The notes: generated by a model from the letters alone, not told the origin. Positions 26,391 to 35,107 are shown, numbered from the stretch's first letter. The stretch is 64,000 nt of DNA from a bacterium (GCA_016716565.1 JADJWC010000001.1:682001-746000), one strand, 5' to 3'. Numbers and translations are program-made.

Positions 26391-27518
26391 ATGAAACGCG
26401 CATTAATCACTGGAATAACTGGCCAAGACGGAAGTTATTTAACAGAAATACTTCTTGAAAAGGGTTATGAAGTCCACGGAATAATTCGTCGAAGCAGTTC
26501 CTTCAATACTGGAAGGATCGATCATCTTTATAACGATCCGAAAATCCTGAACAAAAGAATGTTCCTGCATTACGGCGATCTTGTTGATACAAGTAACTTG
26601 AATCGGCTACTCGAAAAAATTGAACCGGATGAAATTTATAATCTTGCAGCACAAAGTCACGTAAAAGTTTCGTTTCAGATTCCGGACTACACGGCACAGG
26701 TTGATGCACTTGGTACACTAAGATTTTTAGATGCAATCCGTGAAGTCGGATTAAAGAAAGTTAAGTTCTATCAGGCATCGACGAGTGAACTTTACGGAAA
26801 GGTACAGGAAGTCCCGCAGAGTGAAAAAACTCCTTTCTATCCTCGCTCTCCTTATGGAGTTGCTAAGCTTTACGGCTACTGGATAATTGTAAACTACCGT
26901 GAGGCTTACAACATCTTTGCTTCAAACGGAATTCTGTTTAATCATGAATCACCGAGAAGAGGTGAAACCTTTGTTAGCAGAAAAATAACCCGCGCTGCTT
27001 CACGCATTGTTGCTGGGTTGCAGAAAGAATTAACTCTTGGAAATCTAAATGCAAAACGTGACTGGGGCTTTGCACCAGAATATTGCGAAGGAATGTGGAG
27101 AATTCTCCAGCACAAAGAAGCAGATGATTTTGTTCTTGCAACAGGTGAGACAAAAACCGTTCGTGAGTTTGCAGTGTTGACTTTTAAGAATCTTGGAATT
27201 GAGTTGGAATGGAAAGGAAAAGGTGAGGATGAAAAAGGCTTTATCAAATCCATCAATCTTGAAAAAGCCAAAAGGCTTATCAATTATTCTTCTAACAAAA
27301 AATCTTATTTAAAAGATTTTACAACGAAGCTGAAAAAGGGTGATACGCTGGTTGCTATTGATCCTGTTTATTACCGACCAACCGAAGTTGATCTTCTGAT
27401 TGGCGATCCATCGAAGGCAAAAAAAGTTCTTGGCTGGAAAGCAAAAACAAAATTTGAAGATCTTGTTAAGCTGATGATTAAATCTGATATGGAAAAAGTT
27501 TTTAGAAGAGGTTTTTAA
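26391..27518 (+). CDS. gmd: GDP-mannose 4,6-dehydratase
   Basis: The protein has 375 residues from the ATG at 26391; a TTG two codons earlier falls in repeat-derived sequence. It makes GDP-4-keto-6-deoxymannose, the substrate of Fcl. Motifs: GITGQDGSYLTEILLEKGY, STSELYGKVQEVPQSE, and YPRSPYGVAKLYGYW with the catalytic Tyr-x3-Lys. NHESPRRGETFVSRKI and YYRPTEVDLLIGDPSKAK are also present. All active-site residues are present. It is the last gene of the sugar run and is followed by a perfect hairpin. Confidence 0.95.
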   Translation: MKRALITGITGQDGSYLTEILLEKGYEVHGIIRRSSSFNTGRIDHLYNDPKILNKRMFLHYGDLVDTSNLNRLLEKIEPDEIYNLAAQSHVKVSFQIPDYTAQVDALGTLRFLDAIREVGLKKVKFYQASTSELYGKVQEVPQSEKTPFYPRSPYGVAKLYGYWIIVNYREAYNIFASNGILFNHESPRRGETFVSRKITRAASRIVAGLQKELTLGNLNAKRDWGFAPEYCEGMWRILQHKEADDFVLATGETKTVREFAVLTFKNLGIELEWKGKGEDEKGFIKSINLEKAKRLINYSSNKKSYLKDFTTKLKKGDTLVAIDPVYYRPTEVDLLIGDPSKAKKVLGWKAKTKFEDLVKLMIKSDMEKVFRRGF

Positions 27519-27550
27519 GATATGCCAGATTTTGGAAATCTGGCATATCT
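27518..27550. terminator. Perfect 15-base hairpin between gmd and the convergent secreted protein gene
   Basis: AGATATGCCAGATTT pairs perfectly with AAATCTGGCATATCT around a TGG loop. It begins at the gmd stop. There is no long T run on the plus side, so termination strength is uncertain, but the convergent position fits a bidirectional terminator. Confidence 0.7.
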
Positions 27551-27559
27551 AAATGCCGT

Positions 27560-29110
27560 TTACTTTAGAAGAATTAATTTCTTCGTTTCCTTAAAGTTAC
27601 CTGAAGTAAGAGTGTAGAAATATATACCGCTTGCAAGATCTCTGGGTTGAAAAATCACATCGTAACTTCCAGCTTCTTGGTATCTGTCAAGAATTAATGC
27701 AATTTCACTGCCCATTAAATCATAAACTTTTAGTGTTACCCTTTCTGATTGTGGAATTGAATACCTAATGTTTGTCGTTGAATTAAATGGATTAGGGTAG
27801 TTTTGGTAAAGTTGATTGGTTTTGAGTTGCATATTCATATCATTAATAGAAGTTACGGTGTCTCGTATTGCTATCAATGATTTAATATTTTCTAGTTGCG
27901 TTGAAACACAATGTACTCCTAGAAATAATGTGCCATCCGAAGCAATTGCACCTGTGTTATCTACTTGTTGAATAGACTCAATAAGTGGTAATTTCCATTT
28001 TAATGATCCTTCACTTGAAATAGCATAATAACTGGTACCAAATGTTGAACCAAAATAAACCGTACCTTCTGAATCACAAATTAATGGTTGCCAGAAATCA
28101 TCGCTTTCATATTCGTCGAGTATATATTTCCATCTGAATGCCCCATTATGACTTAAAGAGAGTAGCATACGATTGTATTCGCAGCACGTTGTATCAAGTA
28201 CTATAGCATATAAATTCCCCGCCGAGTCAATGGTTGGTATTGAATAAAAGTCCAGAGAACCTATTTCCTGAATGAAGTATCGCCATCTGATATTACCATC
28301 TGGCGATAACGAATAAAAATATTGAGGAATTTCTCTCGGAATAAAATAAATATTTCCGTTTGAATCAACCATTGGTGCTTTCATTATTTCACCTGAGCCG
28401 AATTTCCACTTAATTGAACCATCAAGGTTCAATGCATATAAATTTGAATCAACACCGGGGATATATATTGTACTTCCATCCGTTGAAAATACAGGTGATT
28501 TAAATGCAAAACCATTATCATACATAACTTTCCAATTAAGCACTCCATCTGGATTGATAGAAATTAACTCACCTCTATCCGGTTCTCCTGGGGTAAATAT
28601 AAAATTTGTTATATATATGTTTCCCAATAAATCAATATTAGGGATGGAATTTTCAGTCACAAATGCAGATGTATTATAAATCCATTTTAATGAACCGTCA
28701 GAATTTATGGCATATAGATAACCATCACGGGAACCGAAATAAATTGTATTACTCGAATCAATTAAAATCCCTGATTCGGGTGCACGGTTACCACCAGTTT
28801 CATAAACCCAATTTACTTGTCCACTTTGATTAAATGAATAAAAAAAATCAGAAAGATAATAGTATGAACCAAAGTACAAATTTTCGTCAGCACCGATTAC
28901 TGGTCCGGAAAAAATACCATAAGGCATATCGACAGTCCAAGCAACTGATGCCGATTGAGGTCCTTTATACAGTGAACGTCCAGTAAACTGAGGATCGTGT
29001 TTTATCATCGGCCATGGTGAGTCTGCAAGTGTTGGCCAGGGGACATTAACTTGTTGTTGTGCATTTATTATTCCTATTATCAATGAAATTATTGTAAAAA
29101 TCTTTTTCAT
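27560..29110 (-). CDS. Secreted PQQ-like beta-propeller protein with type IX sorting signal
   Basis: The protein has 516 residues: a signal peptide (ends NAQQ), then repeated blades of the form 'SIDGSIKWKF...GNIYF' (residues about 35-420), as in PQQ/quinoprotein-like propellers. A C-terminal domain with YQNYPNPFNSTTNIRYSIP and a final KKLILLK follows, the type IX (Por) secretion sorting signal. There are no PQQ ligands or haem motif, so it is probably a binding or structural surface protein. The N-terminal half also has DSPWPMIKHDPQFTGRS, common in this class. It is a single gene facing gmd. Confidence 0.85.
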   Translation of the reverse strand: MKKIFTIISLIIGIINAQQQVNVPWPTLADSPWPMIKHDPQFTGRSLYKGPQSASVAWTVDMPYGIFSGPVIGADENLYFGSYYYLSDFFYSFNQSGQVNWVYETGGNRAPESGILIDSSNTIYFGSRDGYLYAINSDGSLKWIYNTSAFVTENSIPNIDLLGNIYITNFIFTPGEPDRGELISINPDGVLNWKVMYDNGFAFKSPVFSTDGSTIYIPGVDSNLYALNLDGSIKWKFGSGEIMKAPMVDSNGNIYFIPREIPQYFYSLSPDGNIRWRYFIQEIGSLDFYSIPTIDSAGNLYAIVLDTTCCEYNRMLLSLSHNGAFRWKYILDEYESDDFWQPLICDSEGTVYFGSTFGTSYYAISSEGSLKWKLPLIESIQQVDNTGAIASDGTLFLGVHCVSTQLENIKSLIAIRDTVTSINDMNMQLKTNQLYQNYPNPFNSTTNIRYSIPQSERVTLKVYDLMGSEIALILDRYQEAGSYDVIFQPRDLASGIYFYTLTSGNFKETKKLILLK

Positions 29111-29432
29111 AATTATTGCCTCGGATTTATTTTTAGAGAAAGTTTACTATAACATAAAAGAATTGTAGGAGGGGGAAGCATTTCATCTTCCTCCCGCAGA
29201 GAGAGAGAGAGAGAGAGAGTTAAATATCGTGCCACGAAAATATTCATCAGGTATTAATCCCGAATTAATTTCTTTTAAAACTTAGGAATTGAATTATGGA
29301 AAGTCAAGAATAAATTATCTTCTTGCATCTTGATTTCTTTACAAATTCTTTATTTGTTCAACACTTTAACTTTTTTAGTTCTTCGTTTCCAGTTAAATTT
29401 GTAACAATTATATAAATTTTAACGGAACAAAC
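29111..29432. other. Non-coding region between divergent surface-protein genes
   Basis: This holds the promoters of the minus-strand propeller gene and the plus-strand ompA-like gene. It also contains an imperfect 9-base hairpin (GGGGGAAG / CTTCCTCC, about 29171-29195) and a GA dinucleotide run at about 29198-29219. No open frame or RNA gene is recognised. Confidence 0.6.
29198..29219. repeat. GA dinucleotide microsatellite
   Basis: About eleven GA/AG units lie about 90 bases upstream of the start of the propeller gene (minus strand). Such runs can change length by slippage and alter promoter spacing; here that is only a possibility. Confidence 0.85.
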
Positions 29433-30905
29433 TTGACTAAATTTACCTTCATTATTTTACTTATTGCTATACTTTCATCCGAATTCAATTACTCACAGAC
29501 TGCAAAGACACAAAGATATAATCCATTCTCAGGCACAGTCGTTTTTTCAGTTGAAGGAGGAACAACTCTCGCCAGCACAGATTACAGTGGGCTCGGTGTT
29601 GATTACCTTGGCAGACTTTCAATTGAATATTTTTTCCCTGCCTGGACAAAGAGTGGATTCGGCATTAGAGCATTTTATAACGCAGGTTTTCTTAAAGGAG
29701 GCGATCCGAATCTCGATCCGCAGGAATTCAGAACTAACATTTCAACAATCGGTGCAGGTGTAATTATTGACTTCAGCCTAAACGATATAGCTTTCCCATA
29801 TTTCTTTGCAGGAATAGCGAGCTTATCATTCAATCCTAAAGGTGAAGGCGGTGTCAAACTTCCCAACAACGAAGCAGGATTATACAAAACATCCGAAGTA
29901 AATTATCTTGGAGAACTTGGTATTCGTTTTCCTGTGACAGAAAATCTTTCACTCAACTTAAACGGAGGTGTGCAGATTTCCCCGAACGATTGGCTTGATG
30001 ATAAAGCAGTTGGTGTTGGTAACGATATGTTCTTCACTGCAATGGGAGGAATTTCATATTCTTTCTTGACGGAGTTTGATACTGATGGCGATGGTGTTGT
30101 TGATTCAAAAGATATGTGCGCAAACACTCCGGCGGGAGTCAAGGTAGATGAGTTTGGCTGTCCGTTTGATTCAGATAAAGATGGAATTCCCGATTATCTT
30201 GATGAATGTCCCGGCACACCGCAAGGCGCACCTGTTGATAAAAAAGGTTGTCCGCTGGATTCTGATAAAGACGGAGTTCCTGATTACACTGATCTCTGTC
30301 CCGACACAACTCCCGGAGTAAAAGTTGATGAGTACGGCTGTCCGTTTGATTCTGATGGTGATGGCGTTCCTGATCATCTTGACAGATGTACCGACACTCC
30401 TTATGAAATTCAGGTTGATAAAAACGGCTGTCCTGTTGATGAAGATCTTGATGGCGTTCCTGATCATCTGGATCAATGTCCCGGAACTTTACCCGGAGTT
30501 CAGGTTGATGAAAACGGATGCGAGCTGGTAATAGCACCACCTCCGCCTCCGGTTGATCTCAACCAGCTTGTTCTGAGTTCGGAGACGAGCTTTGAATTTA
30601 ATAGTGCTCAATTAAAACCGGCAGCATATCCTGAGCTTGATAAAATGCTTGAGCAGATGAAAAAATATCCATTGTCCCGATGGAGAATTGAAGGACACAC
30701 GGATAATGTTGGTTCGGAAGAAGGAAACATTAAAATGTCGAAGATGCGTGCGGAGTCAGTTCTGAATTATTTTGTTTCAAGAGGAGTACCGCAGGTGAGA
30801 TTTGAAGTTGTCGGTGTTGGAAGCAAACAGCCAGTTGCTGATAATGCTACTCCTGAAGGCAGAGCAAAAAACAGAAGAGTAGAAATTAAAAGAGTAGATA
30901 AATAA
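29433..30905 (+). CDS. OmpA-family outer-membrane protein with thrombospondin type 3 repeats
   Basis: The protein has 490 residues, with signal peptide, an N-terminal eight-strand-type barrel (about 25-212), then about five calcium-binding TSP3 repeats (about 213-365). A Pro-rich hinge (APPPPPVD) and a C-terminal OmpA peptidoglycan-binding domain (about 378-488) with EGHTDNVGSEEGN and NRRVEIKR follow. It anchors the outer membrane to the cell wall. The start is TTG at 29433, with a signal peptide directly after. The repeats are also visible in the DNA between 30079 and 30525 and create long spurious frames on the other strand. Confidence 0.92.
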   Translation: MTKFTFIILLIAILSSEFNYSQTAKTQRYNPFSGTVVFSVEGGTTLASTDYSGLGVDYLGRLSIEYFFPAWTKSGFGIRAFYNAGFLKGGDPNLDPQEFRTNISTIGAGVIIDFSLNDIAFPYFFAGIASLSFNPKGEGGVKLPNNEAGLYKTSEVNYLGELGIRFPVTENLSLNLNGGVQISPNDWLDDKAVGVGNDMFFTAMGGISYSFLTEFDTDGDGVVDSKDMCANTPAGVKVDEFGCPFDSDKDGIPDYLDECPGTPQGAPVDKKGCPLDSDKDGVPDYTDLCPDTTPGVKVDEYGCPFDSDGDGVPDHLDRCTDTPYEIQVDKNGCPVDEDLDGVPDHLDQCPGTLPGVQVDENGCELVIAPPPPPVDLNQLVLSSETSFEFNSAQLKPAAYPELDKMLEQMKKYPLSRWRIEGHTDNVGSEEGNIKMSKMRAESVLNYFVSRGVPQVRFEVVGVGSKQPVADNATPEGRAKNRRVEIKRVDK

Positions 30906-30934
30906 CAATCTTAATTAGTAATCCCGGAGGAACT

Positions 30935-32218
30935 ATGTTCGATCCAAAATATAAATTTATTTGTGTTGATCGTTTTTTAAATTATGTAAAATACGATACT
31001 CAATCAGATGAAGAATCAACTTCATTTCCAAGTACGGAAAAACAGAAAAAACTTTCTGCCGATCTTGCAAAAGAATTAAAAAAGATGGGCTTGAAAGATG
31101 CAGCAATGGATAAGTGGGGCTACGTGATGGCAACACTGCCAGCAAATACAACTAAAAAAGTACCACCAATTGCTTTCATTGCTCACGTTGATACTTCACC
31201 TGCAGTTACCGGAAAAAATGTAAAACCAATCATTCATAAAAAGTATAAAGGCGGAGATATAAAGCTGCCTAAAGAAGGAAGAGTAATTAAAGTAAGTGAA
31301 AATCCAGATTTGAAGAATATGAAAGGCTTCGATATCATCACAACAGATGGCTCAACACTTCTCGGTGCAGATAACAAAGCAGGTGTCGCAGAAATTATGG
31401 ATGCAGTAAATTATTTGTTGGCTCATCCTGAGGTAAAGCATGGTCCGATAAAAATTTGTTTCACACCCGATGAAGAAGTCGGAAGAGGAACAGAAAAAAT
31501 TGATTTGAAAAAGCTTGGTGCAAAATACGCATACACAGTTGACGGCTCAAGCAGAGGAGAAGTTGAATCTGAAACATTCAGTGCTGATATGGTTGTGCTC
31601 AAGTTTATCGGGAAGAATATTCATCCCGGTTATGCAAAAAATCAAATGATCAACTCAATTAAGATTGCTGCCGCATTTATGGAAAGCCTGCCAAAGAAAT
31701 TTCTTTCACCGGAGACGACAGAAAAGAGACAGGGTTACGTTCACTGCACAACTATAAACGGTATGGAAGAAGCAACAACGCTAAAAATTATTATTCGTGA
31801 TTTCGAAACTCCAAAGCTGAAACAGTACGAAGCTCATCTCGAAAAACTTGCAAAGAAAGCTGTTGCAAAGTTTCCTGGTTCGAAGTATGAGTTTAAAGTT
31901 GTCAACCAGTACAGAAATATGAAGGAAGTACTAGTTAAGCATCCACAGGTTGCGAAGTATGCAGTTCAGGCGATGAAGAATCTCGGAATAAAGCCAATTA
32001 TGCATCCAATCCGTGGCGGAACAGATGGTTCAAGATTATCGTTTATGGGTCTGCCTTGTCCAAACATCTTTGCAGGCGAGCACAGTTTCCATTCACAGCT
32101 TGAATGGGTTGCTGTTCAGGATATGGAAATGGCGGTGAAGGTTATTGTTGAGATTGCGAAGATTTGGGAGAAACGAGTAGTTGGTTGTGGGTTGGGGGGG
32201 GGGGGGGGGGGGGGGTGA
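30935..32218 (+). CDS. pepT: Peptidase T (tripeptidase); 3' end damaged
   Basis: This zinc aminopeptidase cleaves N-terminal residues from tripeptides. Seen are FIAHVDTSPA (zinc His), TLLGADNKAG (bridging Asp), FTPDEEVGRGTEKI (catalytic Glu), DGSSRGEVESETFSAD and HPIRGGTDGSRLSFMGLPCPNIFAG. A strong CCGGAGG ribosome-binding site precedes the ATG. The chain is full length through EIAKIWEKR (about 32175); after that the frame runs into a poly-G tract and ends in Gly residues, which is surely not the native C-terminus. The coordinate of the true stop is therefore unknown. Confidence 0.9.
   Translation: MFDPKYKFICVDRFLNYVKYDTQSDEESTSFPSTEKQKKLSADLAKELKKMGLKDAAMDKWGYVMATLPANTTKKVPPIAFIAHVDTSPAVTGKNVKPIIHKKYKGGDIKLPKEGRVIKVSENPDLKNMKGFDIITTDGSTLLGADNKAGVAEIMDAVNYLLAHPEVKHGPIKICFTPDEEVGRGTEKIDLKKLGAKYAYTVDGSSRGEVESETFSADMVVLKFIGKNIHPGYAKNQMINSIKIAAAFMESLPKKFLSPETTEKRQGYVHCTTINGMEEATTLKIIIRDFETPKLKQYEAHLEKLAKKAVAKFPGSKYEFKVVNQYRNMKEVLVKHPQVAKYAVQAMKNLGIKPIMHPIRGGTDGSRLSFMGLPCPNIFAGEHSFHSQLEWVAVQDMEMAVKVIVEIAKIWEKRVVGCGLGGGGGGG
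32175..32185. repeat. Left end of inverted repeat flanking the S23-type gene B
   Basis: GAGTAGTTGGT here is the exact reverse complement of ACCAACTACTC at 32601-32611; beyond it both sides continue as GGTTGG-type and CCAACC-type sequence. Confidence 0.6.
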
Positions 32219-32318
32219 TAAAACGATGGAGGAGTTGGTGGTTTTTTAAATTGTTTTTGGGAGGGGGGTGGGAGTGGGGGATTTTTTTTGGTTGGTTGGT
32301 TTTTTTTTAAAAAAAAAA
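32186..32318. other. Low-complexity G/T tract, probable sequence or assembly fault
   Basis: A homopolymer of more than 20 G is followed by about 100 bases almost entirely G and T with T and A runs. Nothing else in the window is like it. It removes the 3' end of pepT and the first helix of the next gene. Poly-G followed by degenerate G/T sequence is a known result of failing reads at G-rich hairpins. Confidence 0.8.
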
Positions 32319-32584
32319 TGGGTGGTCAACTTTTAAGAGCAATTGATAGCGTTGGTGCAAATATTTCTGAAGGATATGGAAGAGGAAGCAAAGTTGATAA
32401 TGCTCGATTTGTAAAAATAGCCAGAGGATCTTTGTTCGAGTCGAAGCATTGGCTTAATATTTCGCATAGAAGAAAACTTCTGTCTGATAATGAGTTTAAA
32501 GAAACTCTTGATGAAATTGAAAGTCTTCTTCCTCGATTGAGTGCTTACATAAATTATCTTACTAAGCCTTCAACTTCAAAATGA
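32318..32584 (+). CDS. Four-helix bundle protein, S23 intervening-sequence family (copy B), N-terminus lost
   Basis: The reliable part starts near QLLRAIDSVGANISEGYGRG, the best-conserved segment of the family, followed by ARGSLFESKHWLNI and the last helix. Members usually have about 115-125 residues; about 30 residues, the first helix, are missing because the sequence upstream is the G/T tract. The frame can be read back to 32288, but that part (Gly/Phe/Lys only) is not protein-like. Its TGA overlaps the ATG of the U32 gene. Like copy A it lies between two unrelated housekeeping genes and within simple-sequence inverted repeats. Confidence 0.75.
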   Translation: MGGQLLRAIDSVGANISEGYGRGSKVDNARFVKIARGSLFESKHWLNISHRRKLLSDNEFKETLDEIESLLPRLSAYINYLTKPSTSK

Positions 32585-33825
32585 CCAAGAACCACCAACT
32601 ACCAACTACTCACCAACCACCAGAACTAATGGCTCCCGCCGGAGATTGGACAATGTTGCGAACTGCTGTTAAATCTGGCGCAGATGCAGTTTACTTCGGT
32701 GTGGATAAGCTGAATATGCGTGCCAAAGCAAAAAACTTTTCTGTTGAAGAGCTTCCTGAAATAGCAAAGTTTTGCAGATCAAAGAAAGTAAAAAGCTATC
32801 TCACTCTAAATACAATTGTTTTTGAAGATGAGCTTACTGAAGCTGAACAAATAATCAAAGGGGCAAAGAAAGCGAAGATAGATAGAATAATCTGTTCAGA
32901 TTTAGCCATTGCTGAGCTGTGCAAAAAAAATAAAATGCCTTTCTGTATTTCCACTCAAAGTTCAATTTCAAATTCACTTTCAGCATCAGTTTATAAAAAA
33001 CTTGGTGCGGTTAGAATTGTGCTAGCACGTGAATGTTCACTTGAAGAAATAAAAAAGATAAGAAAGAACACTAAGCTTGAAATCGAAGCGTTCATTCACG
33101 GTGCTATGTGCATTGCTGTCAGCGGAAGATGTTTTATGAGTCATCATCTGTTTGGACAAAGTGCAAACAGGGGCGAGTGCATTCAGCCTTGCAGAAGAGA
33201 GTACGAGGTTTATGACACTGCAACAAACAAATCAATTTTAGTTGGAGATGATTATGTTCTCTCTCCAAAAGATCTTTGCACAATTGAGTTCATCGATCGA
33301 CTGATTGAAGCTAAAGTTGATTCATTCAAAATTGAAGGAAGAAAAAGAGCTCCCGAATATGTTGCTACGACTATTTCAGTTTATAGAAAAGCAATTGATC
33401 TTTATTTCAAAAAGAAACTTACATCTGAAAAGAAAAAAGAATTTCTGAAAGAACTTGAAACAGTTTATAACCGGGGTTTCTCAAGTGGATTTTATTTTGG
33501 CAAGCCATCTTCTGACGATTATGCAGGAGTTGAAGGAAGCAAAGCAACAACGAGAAAAGTGTATGTTGGTAAAGTTCTAAACTATTTCAAGAAGCCGAAA
33601 GCTGCACACATTCTTCTTGAATCCGGAAAGATCAGATTGAAAGACAAAATATTAATCATTGGAGAAACTACGGGTCTGCTCGAAATAACTTTGGATAAAA
33701 TTTTTGTAAAAGAAAAATCTTCAAAGACTGCTCAAAAGGGAGATGAAGTGACTTTCGTTACTTCAGAGCTTGTCCGCAGAAATGATAAAGTTTATCTGGT
33801 TGAAAACATCATCCAATCTGCTTAA
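32581..33825 (+). CDS. U32 family peptidase-like protein (TrhP/YegQ-like)
   Basis: The protein has 414 residues. Hallmarks: PELMAPAGDWTMLRTAVKSGADAVYFG near the start, STQSSISN, ECSLEEI, and EAFIHGAMCIAVSGRCFMS. A Cys cluster follows, GECIQPCRREY, and then KIEGRKRAPEYVA. TrhP-type U32 proteins help make 5-hydroxyuridine in tRNA, the same modification TrhO makes, and bind an iron-sulphur cluster through the Cys residues. RlhA or a protease role are alternatives. The first dozen residues (NHQLPTTHQPP) are encoded by the CCAACC-type repeat, so the native start may have been replaced; an internal ATG at 32629 would cut into the conserved segment. Confidence 0.85.
   Translation: MTKNHQLPTTHQPPELMAPAGDWTMLRTAVKSGADAVYFGVDKLNMRAKAKNFSVEELPEIAKFCRSKKVKSYLTLNTIVFEDELTEAEQIIKGAKKAKIDRIICSDLAIAELCKKNKMPFCISTQSSISNSLSASVYKKLGAVRIVLARECSLEEIKKIRKNTKLEIEAFIHGAMCIAVSGRCFMSHHLFGQSANRGECIQPCRREYEVYDTATNKSILVGDDYVLSPKDLCTIEFIDRLIEAKVDSFKIEGRKRAPEYVATTISVYRKAIDLYFKKKLTSEKKKEFLKELETVYNRGFSSGFYFGKPSSDDYAGVEGSKATTRKVYVGKVLNYFKKPKAAHILLESGKIRLKDKILIIGETTGLLEITLDKIFVKEKSSKTAQKGDEVTFVTSELVRRNDKVYLVENIIQSA
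32601..32611. repeat. Right end of inverted repeat flanking the S23-type gene B
   Basis: ACCAACTACTC is exactly complementary to 32175-32185 and is embedded in ACCACC/CCAACC units that form the first codons of the U32 gene. Confidence 0.6.
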
Positions 33826-33892
33826 AAGATAAAGCTAAAGGAACTTTTTTAATCAATTTTTTGTTTTTCTTTGAAAAAAATTAGGAGAAAAA

Positions 33893-34156
33893 ATGAATTG
33901 TCCCGTTTGCAAAGAAAGTGAATTAGTAATTTCCGAAAGACAAGGAATTGAGATCGATTATTGTCCGAAATGCCGTGGTGTGTGGCTGGACAGAGGAGAG
34001 CTCGATAAAATAATTGAAAGATCTGTAAAGTTTGATGAACCCGATCAAAAGTTTTTTGATAATGATAGAAAATACGATGACCGTAAAAAATACTCGGATG
34101 ATTATTATAAGAGGAATAAGCGAAAATCTTTCCTTGGTGAGATTTTCGATTTTTAA
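33893..34156 (+). CDS. TFIIB-type zinc-finger protein
   Basis: The protein has 87 residues. The N-terminal zf-TFIIB domain has MNCPVCKE and IDYCPKCRGVWLDRGELDKI, with four zinc-binding Cys. The C-terminal half is very rich in Asp, Lys, Arg and Tyr and likely unstructured. The family is small and widespread and its role is not known. Ribosome-binding site TTAGGAGAAA lies before the ATG. The antiporter gene starts 3 bases after its stop. Confidence 0.85.
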   Translation: MNCPVCKESELVISERQGIEIDYCPKCRGVWLDRGELDKIIERSVKFDEPDQKFFDNDRKYDDRKKYSDDYYKRNKRKSFLGEIFDF

Positions 34157-34159
34157 TTT

Positions 34160-35107
34160 ATGACTTTTATAGAAACATCGCTTTATCTCGCTGGCGGATT
34201 AATCTTTCTTTTCATTGGTGCAGAAGGATTAATACGTGGCTCTTCAGCACTTGCACTTCGGGTTGGTATTACTCCGCTAGTTGTTGGATTAACTGTCGTT
34301 GCTTTTGGAACAAGTACACCTGAACTCGTGGTGAGTTTAAAAGCAGCGTTGATCGGCAACAGTTCAATCTCACTCGGAAATGTTGTCGGTTCAAACATAG
34401 CAAATATTGCATTGATACTTGGCATTGCTGCTCTGATCAGGCCGCTTGATGTTCACGCAAATGTAATCAGAAGAGAAATTCCAATTATGATAGGACTAAG
34501 TATTCTGCTGATTGTTCTTTTACTTGATGGAGAGTTGAATTTAATTGATGGAATAATTTTCGTTGCTGGAATAATTACTTATACGATTGTGAATATTTCG
34601 ATGGCTCGAAAAGAAAAAAATGCCGAAGTAGAAGAAGAATTTAAAGAAGGATTGAAAACCAAACTTGGTGTTCAGGTTTCCATAATTTTCGTAATCGGCG
34701 GATTAGGATTAATGATATTAGGTGCGAACTTATTTGTGACAAGTGCAATATCGATTGCAAAAGCGATTGGAGTCAGTGATGCAATCATCGGATTAACCAT
34801 TGTCGCTGTTGGAACAAGCTTGCCTGAACTAATAACATCAATAGTCGCAGCATTTAAAAATGAATCTGACATAGCAATCGGAAATGTTGTAGGTTCAAAC
34901 ATTTTTAATATTCTTGGAATACTTGGAATCACAGCGTTGGTGATACCGCTAAGTTCTGAAGGTATTAGTTACATTGATTTTGGAGTGATGCTTTTTACTG
35001 CTTTGATTCTTCTGCCACTCAGCAAAACAGGATTTAAGATTTCAAGATTGGAAGGACTCTTTCTTCTAACAGGATACATAGTTTACATTTATTATTTGCT
35101 TCCTTGA
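34160..35107 (+). CDS. Calcium/sodium antiporter, CaCA family
   Basis: This 315-residue membrane protein has two inverted halves, each with the alpha-repeat of the Na+/Ca2+ exchanger family: VAFGTSTPELVVSLKAAL with GNVVGSNIANI, and VAVGTSLPELITSIVAAF with GNVVGSNIFNI. Ten or so hydrophobic helices are seen and an acidic loop separates the halves. It is of the YrbG type. It probably extrudes Ca2+ using Na+; the ion set is inferred from family. Confidence 0.93.
   Translation: MTFIETSLYLAGGLIFLFIGAEGLIRGSSALALRVGITPLVVGLTVVAFGTSTPELVVSLKAALIGNSSISLGNVVGSNIANIALILGIAALIRPLDVHANVIRREIPIMIGLSILLIVLLLDGELNLIDGIIFVAGIITYTIVNISMARKEKNAEVEEEFKEGLKTKLGVQVSIIFVIGGLGLMILGANLFVTSAISIAKAIGVSDAIIGLTIVAVGTSLPELITSIVAAFKNESDIAIGNVVGSNIFNILGILGITALVIPLSSEGISYIDFGVMLFTALILLPLSKTGFKISRLEGLFLLTGYIVYIYYLLP

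Noticed and set aside
30079..30525. CRISPR-like or tandem DNA repeats
   Set aside because: The periodicity is explained by codons of calcium-binding TSP3 repeats within one open frame.
30139..30540. Long frames on the minus strand opposite the OmpA gene
   Set aside because: They mirror the regular TSP3 repeat DNA, overlap a clear outer-membrane protein gene and give low-complexity Asn/Gln/His/Arg or Ile/Arg sequence.
32288..32317. N-terminal part of S23 gene B read from the G/T tract
   Set aside because: It encodes only Gly, Phe, Lys, Trp and Val from a faulty-looking tract and does not match the family.
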